A stretch of 64,000 nt of DNA from CBDBJQ01 sp965206405. GTDB taxonomy: Bacteria; Pseudomonadota; Alphaproteobacteria; UBA8366. A program made the translations under genes and the position numbers. Location: assembly GCA_965206405.1 (NCBI GenBank), contig CBDBJQ010000006.1, positions 2,294,001-2,358,000 on the forward strand, written 5' to 3'. The notes below the pieces were generated by a model that did no database searches, had not been told where the DNA came from, and worked only from the letters and a program-made list of their open reading frames with translations. The stretch's first letter is position 1. Each line of letters begins with the position of its first letter. Below are positions 42,934 through 50,740 of the stretch, in pieces.

Positions 42934-44627
42934 CGGCGTTTCGTAGCCGGTTTAGTCGTCGCGCTGCGCTCTGATTCAACCGCCGCATCGAGCAAAGCGA
43001 TGATCCGGTCGTGCAGCGTCGCCAACGCCGTCTCGGCAGCCACGCGAAGCCGTGCATCCCGGCGCCACGCCTCGACCATGGGCCCGAATCCCTCCAGCGC
43101 CGCAACCACAGCTCCGAGATCGCCCCGGGCCAAGGCCCGTTCGGCGCGGGTGACAGGCGCTGCGCTCGCGGCGTCGGTGCGCCGTATTCGCAGCAATCCG
43201 CGAATTTTCGCTGTCACACCCTCGAGAATGCCGGGTTTACCTTCGCTTTTCGTACCGGCCGACAACTCACCAAGCAACTCCTGGAACCGCGCCTTCAGGG
43301 ATGCACGAGAGGGTATCCCTGTCGCCGCTCCCGGCGCGAGCTGCTCGAGCGCAGCCGCGATCTTCCGATCCTTGCCTGACAGGGCGCGCAGACGCTCCGC
43401 TGCCGCTCCATAGGGACGACCGGTGCGGACCAGGATTTCAAGTTGCCCGGCGGCCAGCGCCGTGACGGATTCCGGCTGCACCCCCGGAAGCGCAGCGCGC
43501 GCAAGCGCAGGATGCGCGGCAAGTTGGGTCAGATTTTTCTCAAGATCCGCGACCTTTCCGGCGCCGGCGTCGCTGGCGGCCCGGGCGTCCTCCAGATCAC
43601 CCTCAAGCGTGGCGAGGTGTGTGGCGAGTATCCCCGCTTGTTTGCGCAAGGCCGCCTCGCCAGCTTCGGCCCGGGCCTCGACTTCCGAGATCCGGATGGC
43701 GGTCCGGGTATCCTGCCCGGCCGCCCCGGGCCGGGATGCCGCCTGTGCTGCAAGTTCTGCAAGCGATGCGGTTATACGCGCCAGTTCCTGTTCCGCTGCA
43801 TCCAGCCGCTGCCTGGTTTCCGCGAGACCCCCTTCCGCAACCGCCAGCGACCGGAGATTGGCGAGTCCGAGTCGCGCCGGGTCGAGATAGATGGCAGCAA
43901 TTCCCAGACACGCCGCCAGCGCCAGAAGAAAGGTCAGCGACATCAGGAAAGTCCGTAGCATGGATCCCGGCCGTCGCGGTGGCGCGGCCGCTTGCCCTTG
44001 TGTCGCAACAGCACTGTCATCGGCCCCCGTCGCCTTATCAGCTCCGGCCGTCTCTTCAACATCCGCAGTTTTCACGGATGGCGATGGGGGCGCAGAGTGC
44101 GTTGCGGGGCTGCCGGAAGAGCGGGTTTGTCTGGTGCGAGTCCGTTCGGGGCGAGCGGGCGGAACGCTGCCCGCCTGTCCGGCCGGTATCGTATCACCAG
44201 AATCCCCAAGGATGGAATTTTGTGATGCCGGTGTTGGGGGTACCGGGGCCGGAGATTTCGGAACCGGAGATTTCGGAACCGGGGATTTCGGAACCGGAGA
44301 TTTCGGAACCGGAGATTTCGGGGCCGGAGATTTCGGGGCCGGAGATTTCGGGGCCGGAGATTTCGGGGCCGGAGATTTCGGAGTTGAGGATTCGGTCTCC
44401 GGTTCCGGAGATCCGGCATCCAGGGAAAAGCCTTGTTCAGCCGCGATACGGCGGATATCGGTGTGGCGGGAGGCTGGGATCTGGTTGCGGTTTTTCCAGC
44501 CCTGAACCGTCGATACCGGCACGCCAAGTTTGGTCGCAGCCGGGCGGATACCGCCAAATCGGGCAATGACGGTCACAGCGTCTGGAAAGCCCGTCGCCGA
44601 ACCGTCGCTCTGATGTTCGCTGCTCAC
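42930..44627 (-). CDS. Mic60/mitofilin-like inner-membrane protein with N-terminal HTH-like domain
   Basis: A 565-residue protein. Residues about 14-70 form a small helix-turn-helix-like domain (VIARFGGIRPAATKLGVPVS, TVQGWKNRNQIPASR), of the kind called carph-isopro. Residues 83-127 are nine P-K-S-P-A/V repeats from 15-bp DNA repeats. A proline/serine-rich stretch follows, then one membrane span at about 224-248 (TFLMSLTFLLALAACLGIAA). A coiled coil runs from about 262 to 350 (TRQRLDAAEQELARITASLA), and a mitofilin-like helical end follows. Alphaproteobacterial Mic60 homologues are encoded in the heme operon beside hemD and hemY, as here. They bend and anchor inner-membrane folds. Gene joints are ATGA on both sides. 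Confidence 0.82.
   Translation of the reverse strand: MSSEHQSDGSATGFPDAVTVIARFGGIRPAATKLGVPVSTVQGWKNRNQIPASRHTDIRRIAAEQGFSLDAGSPEPETESSTPKSPAPKSPAPKSPAPKSPAPKSPVPKSPVPKSPVPKSPVPKSPAPVPPTPASQNSILGDSGDTIPAGQAGSVPPARPERTRTRQTRSSGSPATHSAPPSPSVKTADVEETAGADKATGADDSAVATQGQAAAPPRRPGSMLRTFLMSLTFLLALAACLGIAAIYLDPARLGLANLRSLAVAEGGLAETRQRLDAAEQELARITASLAELAAQAASRPGAAGQDTRTAIRISEVEARAEAGEAALRKQAGILATHLATLEGDLEDARAASDAGAGKVADLEKNLTQLAAHPALARAALPGVQPESVTALAAGQLEILVRTGRPYGAAAERLRALSGKDRKIAAALEQLAPGAATGIPSRASLKARFQELLGELSAGTKSEGKPGILEGVTAKIRGLLRIRRTDAASAAPVTRAERALARGDLGAVVAALEGFGPMVEAWRRDARLRVAAETALATLHDRIIALLDAAVESERSATTKPATKRR
44251..44385. repeat. 15-bp in-frame tandem repeat, 9 units
   Basis: Nine copies of GGAGATTTCGGAACC or GGAGATTTCGGGGCC inside the Mic60-like gene. 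On the coding (minus) strand they give the P-K-S-P-A/V repeat between the helix-turn-helix-like domain and the membrane span. The unit keeps the frame open. Confidence 0.95.
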
Positions 44628-45406
44628 AACGCCTCGTCGATCTTGGCCAGGATTGCGTCAGTCCCGGGGCGGGACGCGACCAGGGTCCGCGACCAGTCGA
44701 GGGCATCCGCAGCCGTTGCTGCCGCCGAGCTGATGCAGATCGCGTCCATGTCGCGGCAGGCCTTCTCGCAGCCGGCTTCGCGCGCGAGCTTGGCAAAGAC
44801 GCCGGCGGTACGAGACGAGAAGAACACGACGCAGCGAAGATCGCCGCGCTGCATGGCGCGCCGGGTACGCGTACTCAGTCGCTGCGCCGGCCGGGCATCA
44901 TACACGACCAGCCGGTCGAGGGAAAAATCAGGCAGCAAACTCGCCAGATCCCTGACAACTTTCTGACCCGAAGGATACAGGAGGGTTCCCTTGGCAGGAT
45001 CCGCCTCTTTCATGATGAGCCGCGACAGGGATTGCACATTCGCGTCAGGCGCAACCCTGATCCGGGAAAACCCCTCGGCCGCGGCCGCCCGAACCGTCGC
45101 CTGCCCGACCGCCCAGACCGCGATGTCCCGCTTCTCGGTGTGCGGAACAAAGGCGCGTACACCGTTGGCGGAAGTGAAAACGAGACCCTGGATATTCGTT
45201 AGATCGGGGGACGGCCCCGGTACGGGTACGATGTCGAGAATCGGGTCGGTCAGGGTTGAAAACCCCTGCTGTCTCAATACCCGGGAAAACCGGCGCGCCT
45301 CGCTGGCCGGGCGCGTGATCAGCACGCATTTGCGCCGAAGAACACTGGCCGTGCTGGCCGCGCTGGCCGTTCTCCGGGTTATCCGACCGGTTGCTTTCTT
45401 TTCCAT
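44624..45406 (-). CDS. hemD: uroporphyrinogen-III synthase
   Basis: A 260-residue protein of the HEM4 fold: LITRPASEARRFSRVLRQQG at the start of domain 1, LVFTSANGVRAF, WAVGQATVRAAAAEGF at the domain crossover, LLYPSGQKVVRDL, VVYDARPAQRL and VVFFSSRTAGVFAKLA. It closes hydroxymethylbilane with ring D inversion to uroporphyrinogen III in the cytoplasm. The first 25 or so residues are extra and basic (KKATGRITRRTAS), so a later start is possible. It lies six bases after hemC and overlaps the Mic60-like gene as ATGA, so the four genes form one operon. Confidence 0.9.
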   Translation of the reverse strand: MEKKATGRITRRTASAASTASVLRRKCVLITRPASEARRFSRVLRQQGFSTLTDPILDIVPVPGPSPDLTNIQGLVFTSANGVRAFVPHTEKRDIAVWAVGQATVRAAAAEGFSRIRVAPDANVQSLSRLIMKEADPAKGTLLYPSGQKVVRDLASLLPDFSLDRLVVYDARPAQRLSTRTRRAMQRGDLRCVVFFSSRTAGVFAKLAREAGCEKACRDMDAICISSAAATAADALDWSRTLVASRPGTDAILAKIDEAL

Positions 45407-45412
45407 GCCCTC

Positions 45413-46432
45413 CTACCCGAAAATTTTATCTACGATACCGGGATCGACCCCGGCCCGCATCTGCCGCCCCTCCTCGCAGGCCATCGCCTCGGCCTCCCCC
45501 CGCGGCATCTCCGCTTCGGCCTCCCAGATATAGGCCCCGTCGGGGGTTGCGAGCAGGGCCTGGAACCGAATTGGCCCGGCATCAACCCTGGCCCCAATCC
45601 CGACCCCGCCATCATCCCGGGCGAGTGCACCCACCGGCGTCCGGCACGATCCGCCGAGACCTCGGAGAAAGGCGCGTTCGACGGCGATTTCCATCGCAGC
45701 GCGTGGATCGTCGAGGGGTGCGACGATCTCCCGCACGGCATCGTCACCGTCACGCAACTCTATGCCGATCGCGCCCTGCCCGGGCGCCGGCAGCATCTCC
45801 GAGATCGGCAGAATGCAGGCCGGATCAATTTCCCGACCAAGACGCTGCAGCCCTGCGACCGCAAGCACCACGGCGTCCGTCGCACCGGCCTCGAGCTTAT
45901 CGAGCCGGGTACCGACATTGCCGCGTATGGGCACGATTTCGAGATCGCCGCGACGGCGCAGAAGCTGGGCGCGCCGACGCAGGGAGGAGGTGCCGATCAC
46001 GGCGCCGCACGGCAGCGCATCGATACCGCGGACTTTGGCCGCATCTCCACTCGGCTTTTTACCAGACCCTTTACCCATCTCCCGGCAGAGGAGCGCATCC
46101 TCCGGCGCCTCGCGCGCCAGTATCGGCCCAAGGACAAGACCCGGTGGCAGGACGGTTTCCATGTCCTTTATGGAGTGAACGGCGATATCGATGACATTTT
46201 CCCGCAGCGCCTCCTCCATTTCTCTTACAAACACGGCCTTGCCGCCGATCTCGGAGATTGGACGGTCGGTGATCGCATCACCCGTGGTCCGGATCGTTAC
46301 GATTTCGGTTGCAAGATCGGGGCGGGATGTCCGGAGCCCGGCGACGACCCGTTCCGCCTGGATGAGCGCGAGGGGAGACCCCCGTGTACCAACACGCAGG
46401 GCAGGACGACGAAAGGGAGGTGAAGACGACAT
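45413..46432 (-). CDS. hemC: hydroxymethylbilane synthase (porphobilinogen deaminase)
   Basis: A 339-residue protein. RVGTRGSPLALIQAERV is the conserved start, HSIKDMETVLPPGL and DALLCREMG follow, GTSSLRRRAQLL binds the growing chain, and the dipyrromethane cofactor Cys is in GGSCRTPVGALA. It joins four porphobilinogen units in the cytoplasm. Residues about 148-160 (GSGKKPSGDAAKVRG) are an extra loop. It heads the minus-strand operon and diverges from tsaD. The ATG at 46432 is the only good start, although no clear ribosome site precedes it. Confidence 0.93.
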   Translation of the reverse strand: MSSSPPFRRPALRVGTRGSPLALIQAERVVAGLRTSRPDLATEIVTIRTTGDAITDRPISEIGGKAVFVREMEEALRENVIDIAVHSIKDMETVLPPGLVLGPILAREAPEDALLCREMGKGSGKKPSGDAAKVRGIDALPCGAVIGTSSLRRRAQLLRRRGDLEIVPIRGNVGTRLDKLEAGATDAVVLAVAGLQRLGREIDPACILPISEMLPAPGQGAIGIELRDGDDAVREIVAPLDDPRAAMEIAVERAFLRGLGGSCRTPVGALARDDGGVGIGARVDAGPIRFQALLATPDGAYIWEAEAEMPRGEAEAMACEEGRQMRAGVDPGIVDKIFG

Positions 46433-46590
46433 GGGCAGTATCTAGCGACCTCACGGCGCAGATACAAAGCCCCACCCGACTCTCCGCCCATTCGTTCGTT
46501 TGCCTTCTTCCTTTGTCTAGAAAGGAGACTCTATGTAGACTCGGTCGGCCGAAAACCCTTCCAAGGGCGGGAAATTCAAGGAGATTCCAG

Positions 46591-46786
46591 ATGGTGGCAT
46601 TCGGGCGGCGAAGGACTTTTTCTTTTCTGGATCATTGCCGGCATCATCGTCGCCATTATCGCCCATTCCAAGGGCCGCAACTGGTTTAAATGGCTCGTCT
46701 ATGGCCTGCTGATCCCGATCGTTGCGATTATCCATATCCTCGTTCTGTCCAAAACACCGGAAGCCGAACAGAAACGCGCCGAGTAG
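46591..46786 (+). pseudogene. small membrane protein gene with an apparent frameshift
   Basis: AAGGAG stands seven bases before ATG 46591. The ATG frame reads MVAFG and then turns to nonsense, but one frame over the sequence reads GGEGLFLFWIIAGIIVAIIA, HSKGRNWFKWLVYGLLIPIV, AIIHILVLSKTPEAEQKRAE and a TAG stop. Removing one G from the GGG at 46602-46604 would give a 64-residue, two-span protein in one piece, of a kind common in Alphaproteobacteria. Either the gene has recently been broken or the assembly has one base too many. It lies between divergent hemC and tsaD and points with tsaD. Confidence 0.55.
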
Positions 46787-46956
46787 GAAGAGCGCATACG
46801 ATGCCCCCATTGCGCCGATCTGATCATGCGCGAGGTCCGCGTCTACCCCCTACACTACCATAGAGATCTCCCCGGTTTATCGCCCTTTGAGTAAGGGTCG
46901 ACCCAACAGTTCCCGGTTTGAACGGACACCGGTAACCCGATAACAACGGCAGCGCC

Positions 46957-48048
46957 ATGCTGGTAATGGGTATCGAGACATCCTGCGACGAGACTGCGGC
47001 GGCGGTCGTGGATGATACGCGCATCATCCTCTCCAATGTCGTATTCTCGCAATCCTGCGAGCACCGCCCCTATGGCGGCATCGTCCCGGAAATTGCCGCC
47101 CGCAGCCATCTCAAGCACTTGCCGGGGGTAATGCGGCAGGCACTCGACGATGCGGGCATCGGTTTCTCGTCTCTTGACGGAATCGCGGCAACTGCCGGGC
47201 CCGGCCTGATCGGCGGCGTCATGGTCGGCCTCACTGCAGCCAAGGCCGCAGCTCTCGTTCACGACATCCCGCTGGCCGCGGTGAACCACATGGAGGCCCA
47301 CGCGCTCACTCCCCGCTTGACTGACGAAGTCGCCTACCCTTATCTCGCCCTGCTCATTTCGGGCGGCCACAGTCAGTTTGTCGCCATCTCGAATGTCGGT
47401 GCCTACCGCATTCTCGGCACCACCCTCGACGACGCGATCGGCGAGGCTTTCGACAAAACCGCAACGCTGCTCGGCCTGCCCTATCCCGGCGGCCCCGAAC
47501 TCGAGCAACTGGCTCGCGAAGGACATGCCGACCGCTTTTCCCTGCCGCGGCCAATGTGCGGTCGCGAAGGCTGCGATTTCTCCTTCTCCGGCCTGAAGAC
47601 GGCAGTGCGGCGAATCATCGTGGAGCGCGCCCCATCCGATATCGGCAAAGCAACCTTCCCTCACCAGGACTCCGCCGACATCGCAGCGTCTTTCCAACAA
47701 GCGGTCGTCGATATTGTTCTCGACCGTACGCGCAACGCCATCGCTGCCTTTCGCGCCAGTCATCCCGACGGAACCGCCTTCGTTGCCGCCGGGGGTGTTG
47801 CCGCCAATGCCGCACTGCGCCACGCGCTCGAAGATCTCGCGGCATCTTCCGGCCTCGCCTTCACCGCTCCGCCGCCCGCGCTGTGCACTGACAACGCAGC
47901 GATGGTGGCCTGGGCGGGAATCGAGCGCCTTGCCGCCGGGCTTGTCGACGATCTTGATTTCGCGCCACGGCCGCGCTGGCCGCTTGACGGCGAAACGATG
48001 ATCGATCGCGAAGCGGTGGTCGACCGCGCAACAGCAGCGCAGAGCTGA
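46957..48048 (+). CDS. tsaD: tRNA N6-adenosine threonylcarbamoyltransferase
   Basis: A 363-residue ASKHA-fold protein. VMGIETSCDETAAAVVDD opens it, and the metal-binding histidines are in RSHLKHLPGV and AVNHMEAHAL; LLISGGHSQFVAI, PYPGGPELEQLA and CTDNAAMVAWAG follow. With TsaB, TsaC and TsaE it transfers threonylcarbamoyl to A37 of ANN-decoding tRNAs; the others are not in the window. It is followed by gpsA after four bases, the common alphaproteobacterial order, and diverges from hemC. Confidence 0.95.
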   Translation: MLVMGIETSCDETAAAVVDDTRIILSNVVFSQSCEHRPYGGIVPEIAARSHLKHLPGVMRQALDDAGIGFSSLDGIAATAGPGLIGGVMVGLTAAKAAALVHDIPLAAVNHMEAHALTPRLTDEVAYPYLALLISGGHSQFVAISNVGAYRILGTTLDDAIGEAFDKTATLLGLPYPGGPELEQLAREGHADRFSLPRPMCGREGCDFSFSGLKTAVRRIIVERAPSDIGKATFPHQDSADIAASFQQAVVDIVLDRTRNAIAAFRASHPDGTAFVAAGGVAANAALRHALEDLAASSGLAFTAPPPALCTDNAAMVAWAGIERLAAGLVDDLDFAPRPRWPLDGETMIDREAVVDRATAAQS

Positions 48049-48052
48049 CGTC

Positions 48053-49057
48053 GTGGCGCGGTTTGCCGTCATCGGTGCCGGCGCCTGGGGAACTGCGCTC
48101 GCCTGCATTGCCCGCAGAGCCGGAAACGAGGCCGTATTGTGGGCCCGGAACGCAAAACTCGCGGCGCAGATCAATGCCGGCGAGGGCAACCCCGCCTATC
48201 TTCCGGGCATCGCCCTCGATCCCGGGATCCACGCCTCCGGCGATCTCGCCGCTGTCGTCTCTGGGGCCGACTGCGTCCTGCTCGCGGTGCCAGCCCAAGC
48301 CCTGCGCGAAACGGCAACCGCTCTTGCCGGCGCCATCGACGCCGATGAATCTGCGACAATACCTATGGTGATTTGCGCCAAGGGAATCGAGCGCGACAGC
48401 GGACTCTTGATGACTGAGGTTCTCAATGAAACTCTTCCCGCAGCGCCCCAGGCGGTGCTCTCAGGCCCGAACTTCGCGGACGAGATCGCCGCCGGCCTGC
48501 CGGCTGCGGCCACGCTCGCCTGCATCGATCCCGAGACAGGAAACCGGATTGCCGAACTGCTTTGCTCAGACAGATTCAGGCCTTATGTTTCCGGCGATCC
48601 CGTCGGGGCGGCGATAGGTGGATCGGTGAAGAACGTGTTGGCGATCGCCTGCGGCATCGTCGATGGCAGAAAACTCGGCGACAACGCCCGAGCTGCCTTG
48701 ATCACCCGCGGGATGGCGGAAATCATCCGCCTTGCCCTCGCCAAGGGAGCACAGCGCGAGACCCTGTCAGGACTCTCCGGTTTCGGCGATATCGCTCTCA
48801 GTTGCAGCGGCGGCCAATCGCGCAACATGGCTCTCGGAATGGCGCTCGGCGCCGGTGAGACGCCTGCCCAGGCAATGGGCCGACACGGCACGACCGAGGG
48901 CGTCGAGACATCCTCGTCGGTGATGACGCTGGCGGAACGACTCGACGTCGACATGCCGATCTGCGAGACCGTGGACGGTATTCTGCACCGGGGCGAGGAT
49001 GTTGGCCGGGAGATCACCCGGCTGCTGGCACGGCCGCTCCGGAACGAAACCGCATGA
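48053..49057 (+). CDS. gpsA: NAD(P)-dependent glycerol-3-phosphate dehydrogenase
   Basis: A 334-residue protein. VIGAGAWGTALA is the NAD-binding loop, VLSGPNFADEIAAGLPAA is the family signature, and VKNVLAIACGIVDG holds the catalytic lysine; TTEGVETSSSV lies near the end. It reduces dihydroxyacetone phosphate to glycerol 3-phosphate for phospholipids. The start is GTG 48053, four bases after the tsaD stop, so coupled translation is likely. A YciI-type gene often found next in this cluster is not present. Confidence 0.94.
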   Translation: MARFAVIGAGAWGTALACIARRAGNEAVLWARNAKLAAQINAGEGNPAYLPGIALDPGIHASGDLAAVVSGADCVLLAVPAQALRETATALAGAIDADESATIPMVICAKGIERDSGLLMTEVLNETLPAAPQAVLSGPNFADEIAAGLPAAATLACIDPETGNRIAELLCSDRFRPYVSGDPVGAAIGGSVKNVLAIACGIVDGRKLGDNARAALITRGMAEIIRLALAKGAQRETLSGLSGFGDIALSCSGGQSRNMALGMALGAGETPAQAMGRHGTTEGVETSSSVMTLAERLDVDMPICETVDGILHRGEDVGREITRLLARPLRNETA

Positions 49058-49090
49058 ATTGATACATGAACCGCATGAATTGATACATGA
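49047..49090. repeat. direct repeat at the end of gpsA
   Basis: Two copies of a 21-base unit beginning ACCGCATGAATTGATACATG lie head to tail across the gpsA stop codon, so the second copy is a duplication of the gene end. Confidence 0.85.
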
Positions 49091-49133
49091 TTGGCGGGAC
49101 ATCCCCACGACAACCGGCAAGGGAGACGCACGC

Positions 49134-49547
49134 ATGGCACACTGGCTGATGAAATCCGAGCCTGGAACCTGGTCTTGGAACGACCAGTGCCGCGAGGGAA
49201 CGGCCGAATGGGACGGCGTCCGAAACTACCAGGCCGCCAACAATATGAAGGCCATGAAAACCGGCGACACGGCGTTTTTCTATCACTCGGTCAACGAGAA
49301 AAGCATCGTCGGTATCGTCGAAATCGTCCGCGAGTACTACCCCGACCCGACCGACCCGAAAGGGCGATTCGGCATGGTCGATGTCCGGCCCGTGAAGCCT
49401 GTTACCCGCCCCGTCACCCTCGCCGAGATCAAAGCCGAGCCAAAGCTTGCCGATATCGCTCTGGTCCGCCAGTCCCGGCTGTCGGTGATGCCGATCAGGG
49501 ATGCGGAGTGGAAAATCATCTGCAAGATGGCGGAAACCGACGCCTGA
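49134..49547 (+). CDS. EVE domain protein
   Basis: A 137-residue single-domain protein. HWLMKSEPGTWSWNDQ, EWDGVRNYQAANNMKAMK and TAFFYHSVNEKSIVGIVEI are the conserved EVE blocks (thymocyte nuclear protein 1-like), with an aromatic pocket able to hold a modified base. EVE domains of this PUA-like class bind modified nucleotides; the free-standing bacterial form has no settled role. GGGAGACG lies before ATG 49134. It follows gpsA in the usual alphaproteobacterial order. Confidence 0.9.
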   Translation: MAHWLMKSEPGTWSWNDQCREGTAEWDGVRNYQAANNMKAMKTGDTAFFYHSVNEKSIVGIVEIVREYYPDPTDPKGRFGMVDVRPVKPVTRPVTLAEIKAEPKLADIALVRQSRLSVMPIRDAEWKIICKMAETDA

Positions 49548-49607
49548 AACAGACCCCGAAACAAGCCGATCGCGCGAAGCGGCTGACCGGTTCCGGGAAA
49601 CGGTTCT

Positions 49608-50372
49608 TCAGTCCTCGGAGAGGAAAATCCGAAACGACTCGCCGAGTTCCCGCGCCGACAGCTCGACCAGCTCTGCACCATGCTCCGGTGTCGAGAGCGA
49701 GGGATCCGCACCCATACGCCCGTCGGGATAAAGCTTCCGGTAGTCATCCGGCCCGTGAAAGGCCCGCCGGATCGCGCCGGGCTTGCCCAATTTTGCCACG
49801 CGCTGCTGGTCAGGGAAGGCATACCAGGTCACCGACACCTCCGACGGCGTGGCGTGCATGCCTTCGCTGCTGCCATAGAGCTTCTGGCGCAATTTCGTGG
49901 TCTGCGTGCCCTCCCACCAATTCCTGAGTGCGCAGCGCACATCCGCCGGTGCGTTGCGCCCAGGCGCGGTGCCCAGCGCGCCTTCGCCGAGCTCGGACTG
50001 GATCTGGCTGAAGGCAGTATTCACGGGATTGACGTTGCCGCCATGCCCATTGACGAAGAACATTCGCTCGAAGCCATGCCGGGCAAGCGACATAACCACG
50101 TCACGGACGACGAGAACCAGGGTGGCAGGCTGGAGCGTAACCGTACCGGCAAAAGCCATGTGGTGCTGGGCCATACCATAGGAGATCGTCGGCGCTACCA
50201 TCGCCGAAACCTCGTCCCCGACCCGCCGTCCGATCACCTCGGCGGTGAGCGCATCGGTACCGATCAGTCCCGTCGGGCCATGCTGTTCGGTTGAGCCGAT
50301 CGGCACAATGATGCCCTTGCTGTGCTCAAGATAAGCCTCAACCTCAGGCCAGGTGGCGTACTGCAACAGCAT
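49608..50372 (-). CDS. creatininase-family amidohydrolase
   Basis: About 254 residues. IIVPIGSTEQHGPTGLIGTD carries the Glu/His/Asp metal ligands of the creatininase fold, MAQHHMAFAGT and FFVNGHGGNVNPVN supply the others, and SSEGMHATPSEVS adds the late His and Glu. Members open creatinine or related amide rings, or act in cofactor and riboflavin/F420 chemistry (FAPy deformylase, MftE), so creatinine is only one option. ATG 50372 is preceded by AAGGAG. It is convergent with the EVE gene and divergent from acs. Confidence 0.87.
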   Translation of the reverse strand: MLLQYATWPEVEAYLEHSKGIIVPIGSTEQHGPTGLIGTDALTAEVIGRRVGDEVSAMVAPTISYGMAQHHMAFAGTVTLQPATLVLVVRDVVMSLARHGFERMFFVNGHGGNVNPVNTAFSQIQSELGEGALGTAPGRNAPADVRCALRNWWEGTQTTKLRQKLYGSSEGMHATPSEVSVTWYAFPDQQRVAKLGKPGAIRRAFHGPDDYRKLYPDGRMGADPSLSTPEHGAELVELSARELGESFRIFLSED

Positions 50373-50460
50373 CGCGCGCTCCTTAAAATGTCTCGTTCGT
50401 GTTCCCCGGAGGGTATCTGCACCGCCATTCACCTGCAAAACGCGCCTGTGCCGGACAGCG

Positions 50461-50600
50461 GGCAGGTTTGCCACGACTGGCTACAGGCTTGCCGTGGCTG
50501 GCTACAGGCTTGCCGTGGTTGGCTACAGGCTTGCCGTGGTTGGCGGCAGGCTTGTCGTGGCTGGCGGCAGGCTTGTCGTGGCTGGCGGCAGGCTTGCCTC
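50461..50600. repeat. 21-bp tandem repeat in the gap before acs
   Basis: Five full copies of a 21-base unit (GGCTACAGGCTTGCCGTGG plus two bases; later copies GGCGGCAGGCTTGTCGTGG) with degenerate copies at both ends. It fills much of the 368-base gap between the creatininase gene and acs. The rest of the gap shows no gene. The array keeps a long frame open upstream of acs, but that part is unlike acetyl-CoA synthetases. Confidence 0.92.
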
Positions 50601-50740
50601 GAGAAGGCGTCTGGATGAATATTGAGAAGATGTTCCGGGGCGGCTCCGCGAGATGCATGCCGGGCCGCTCTCCCGATGCAAGAACATCCGCAAGAACGCC
50701 GCGAAAGCGTTCACAAAACGCTGCCAGGGAAACACTCCAG

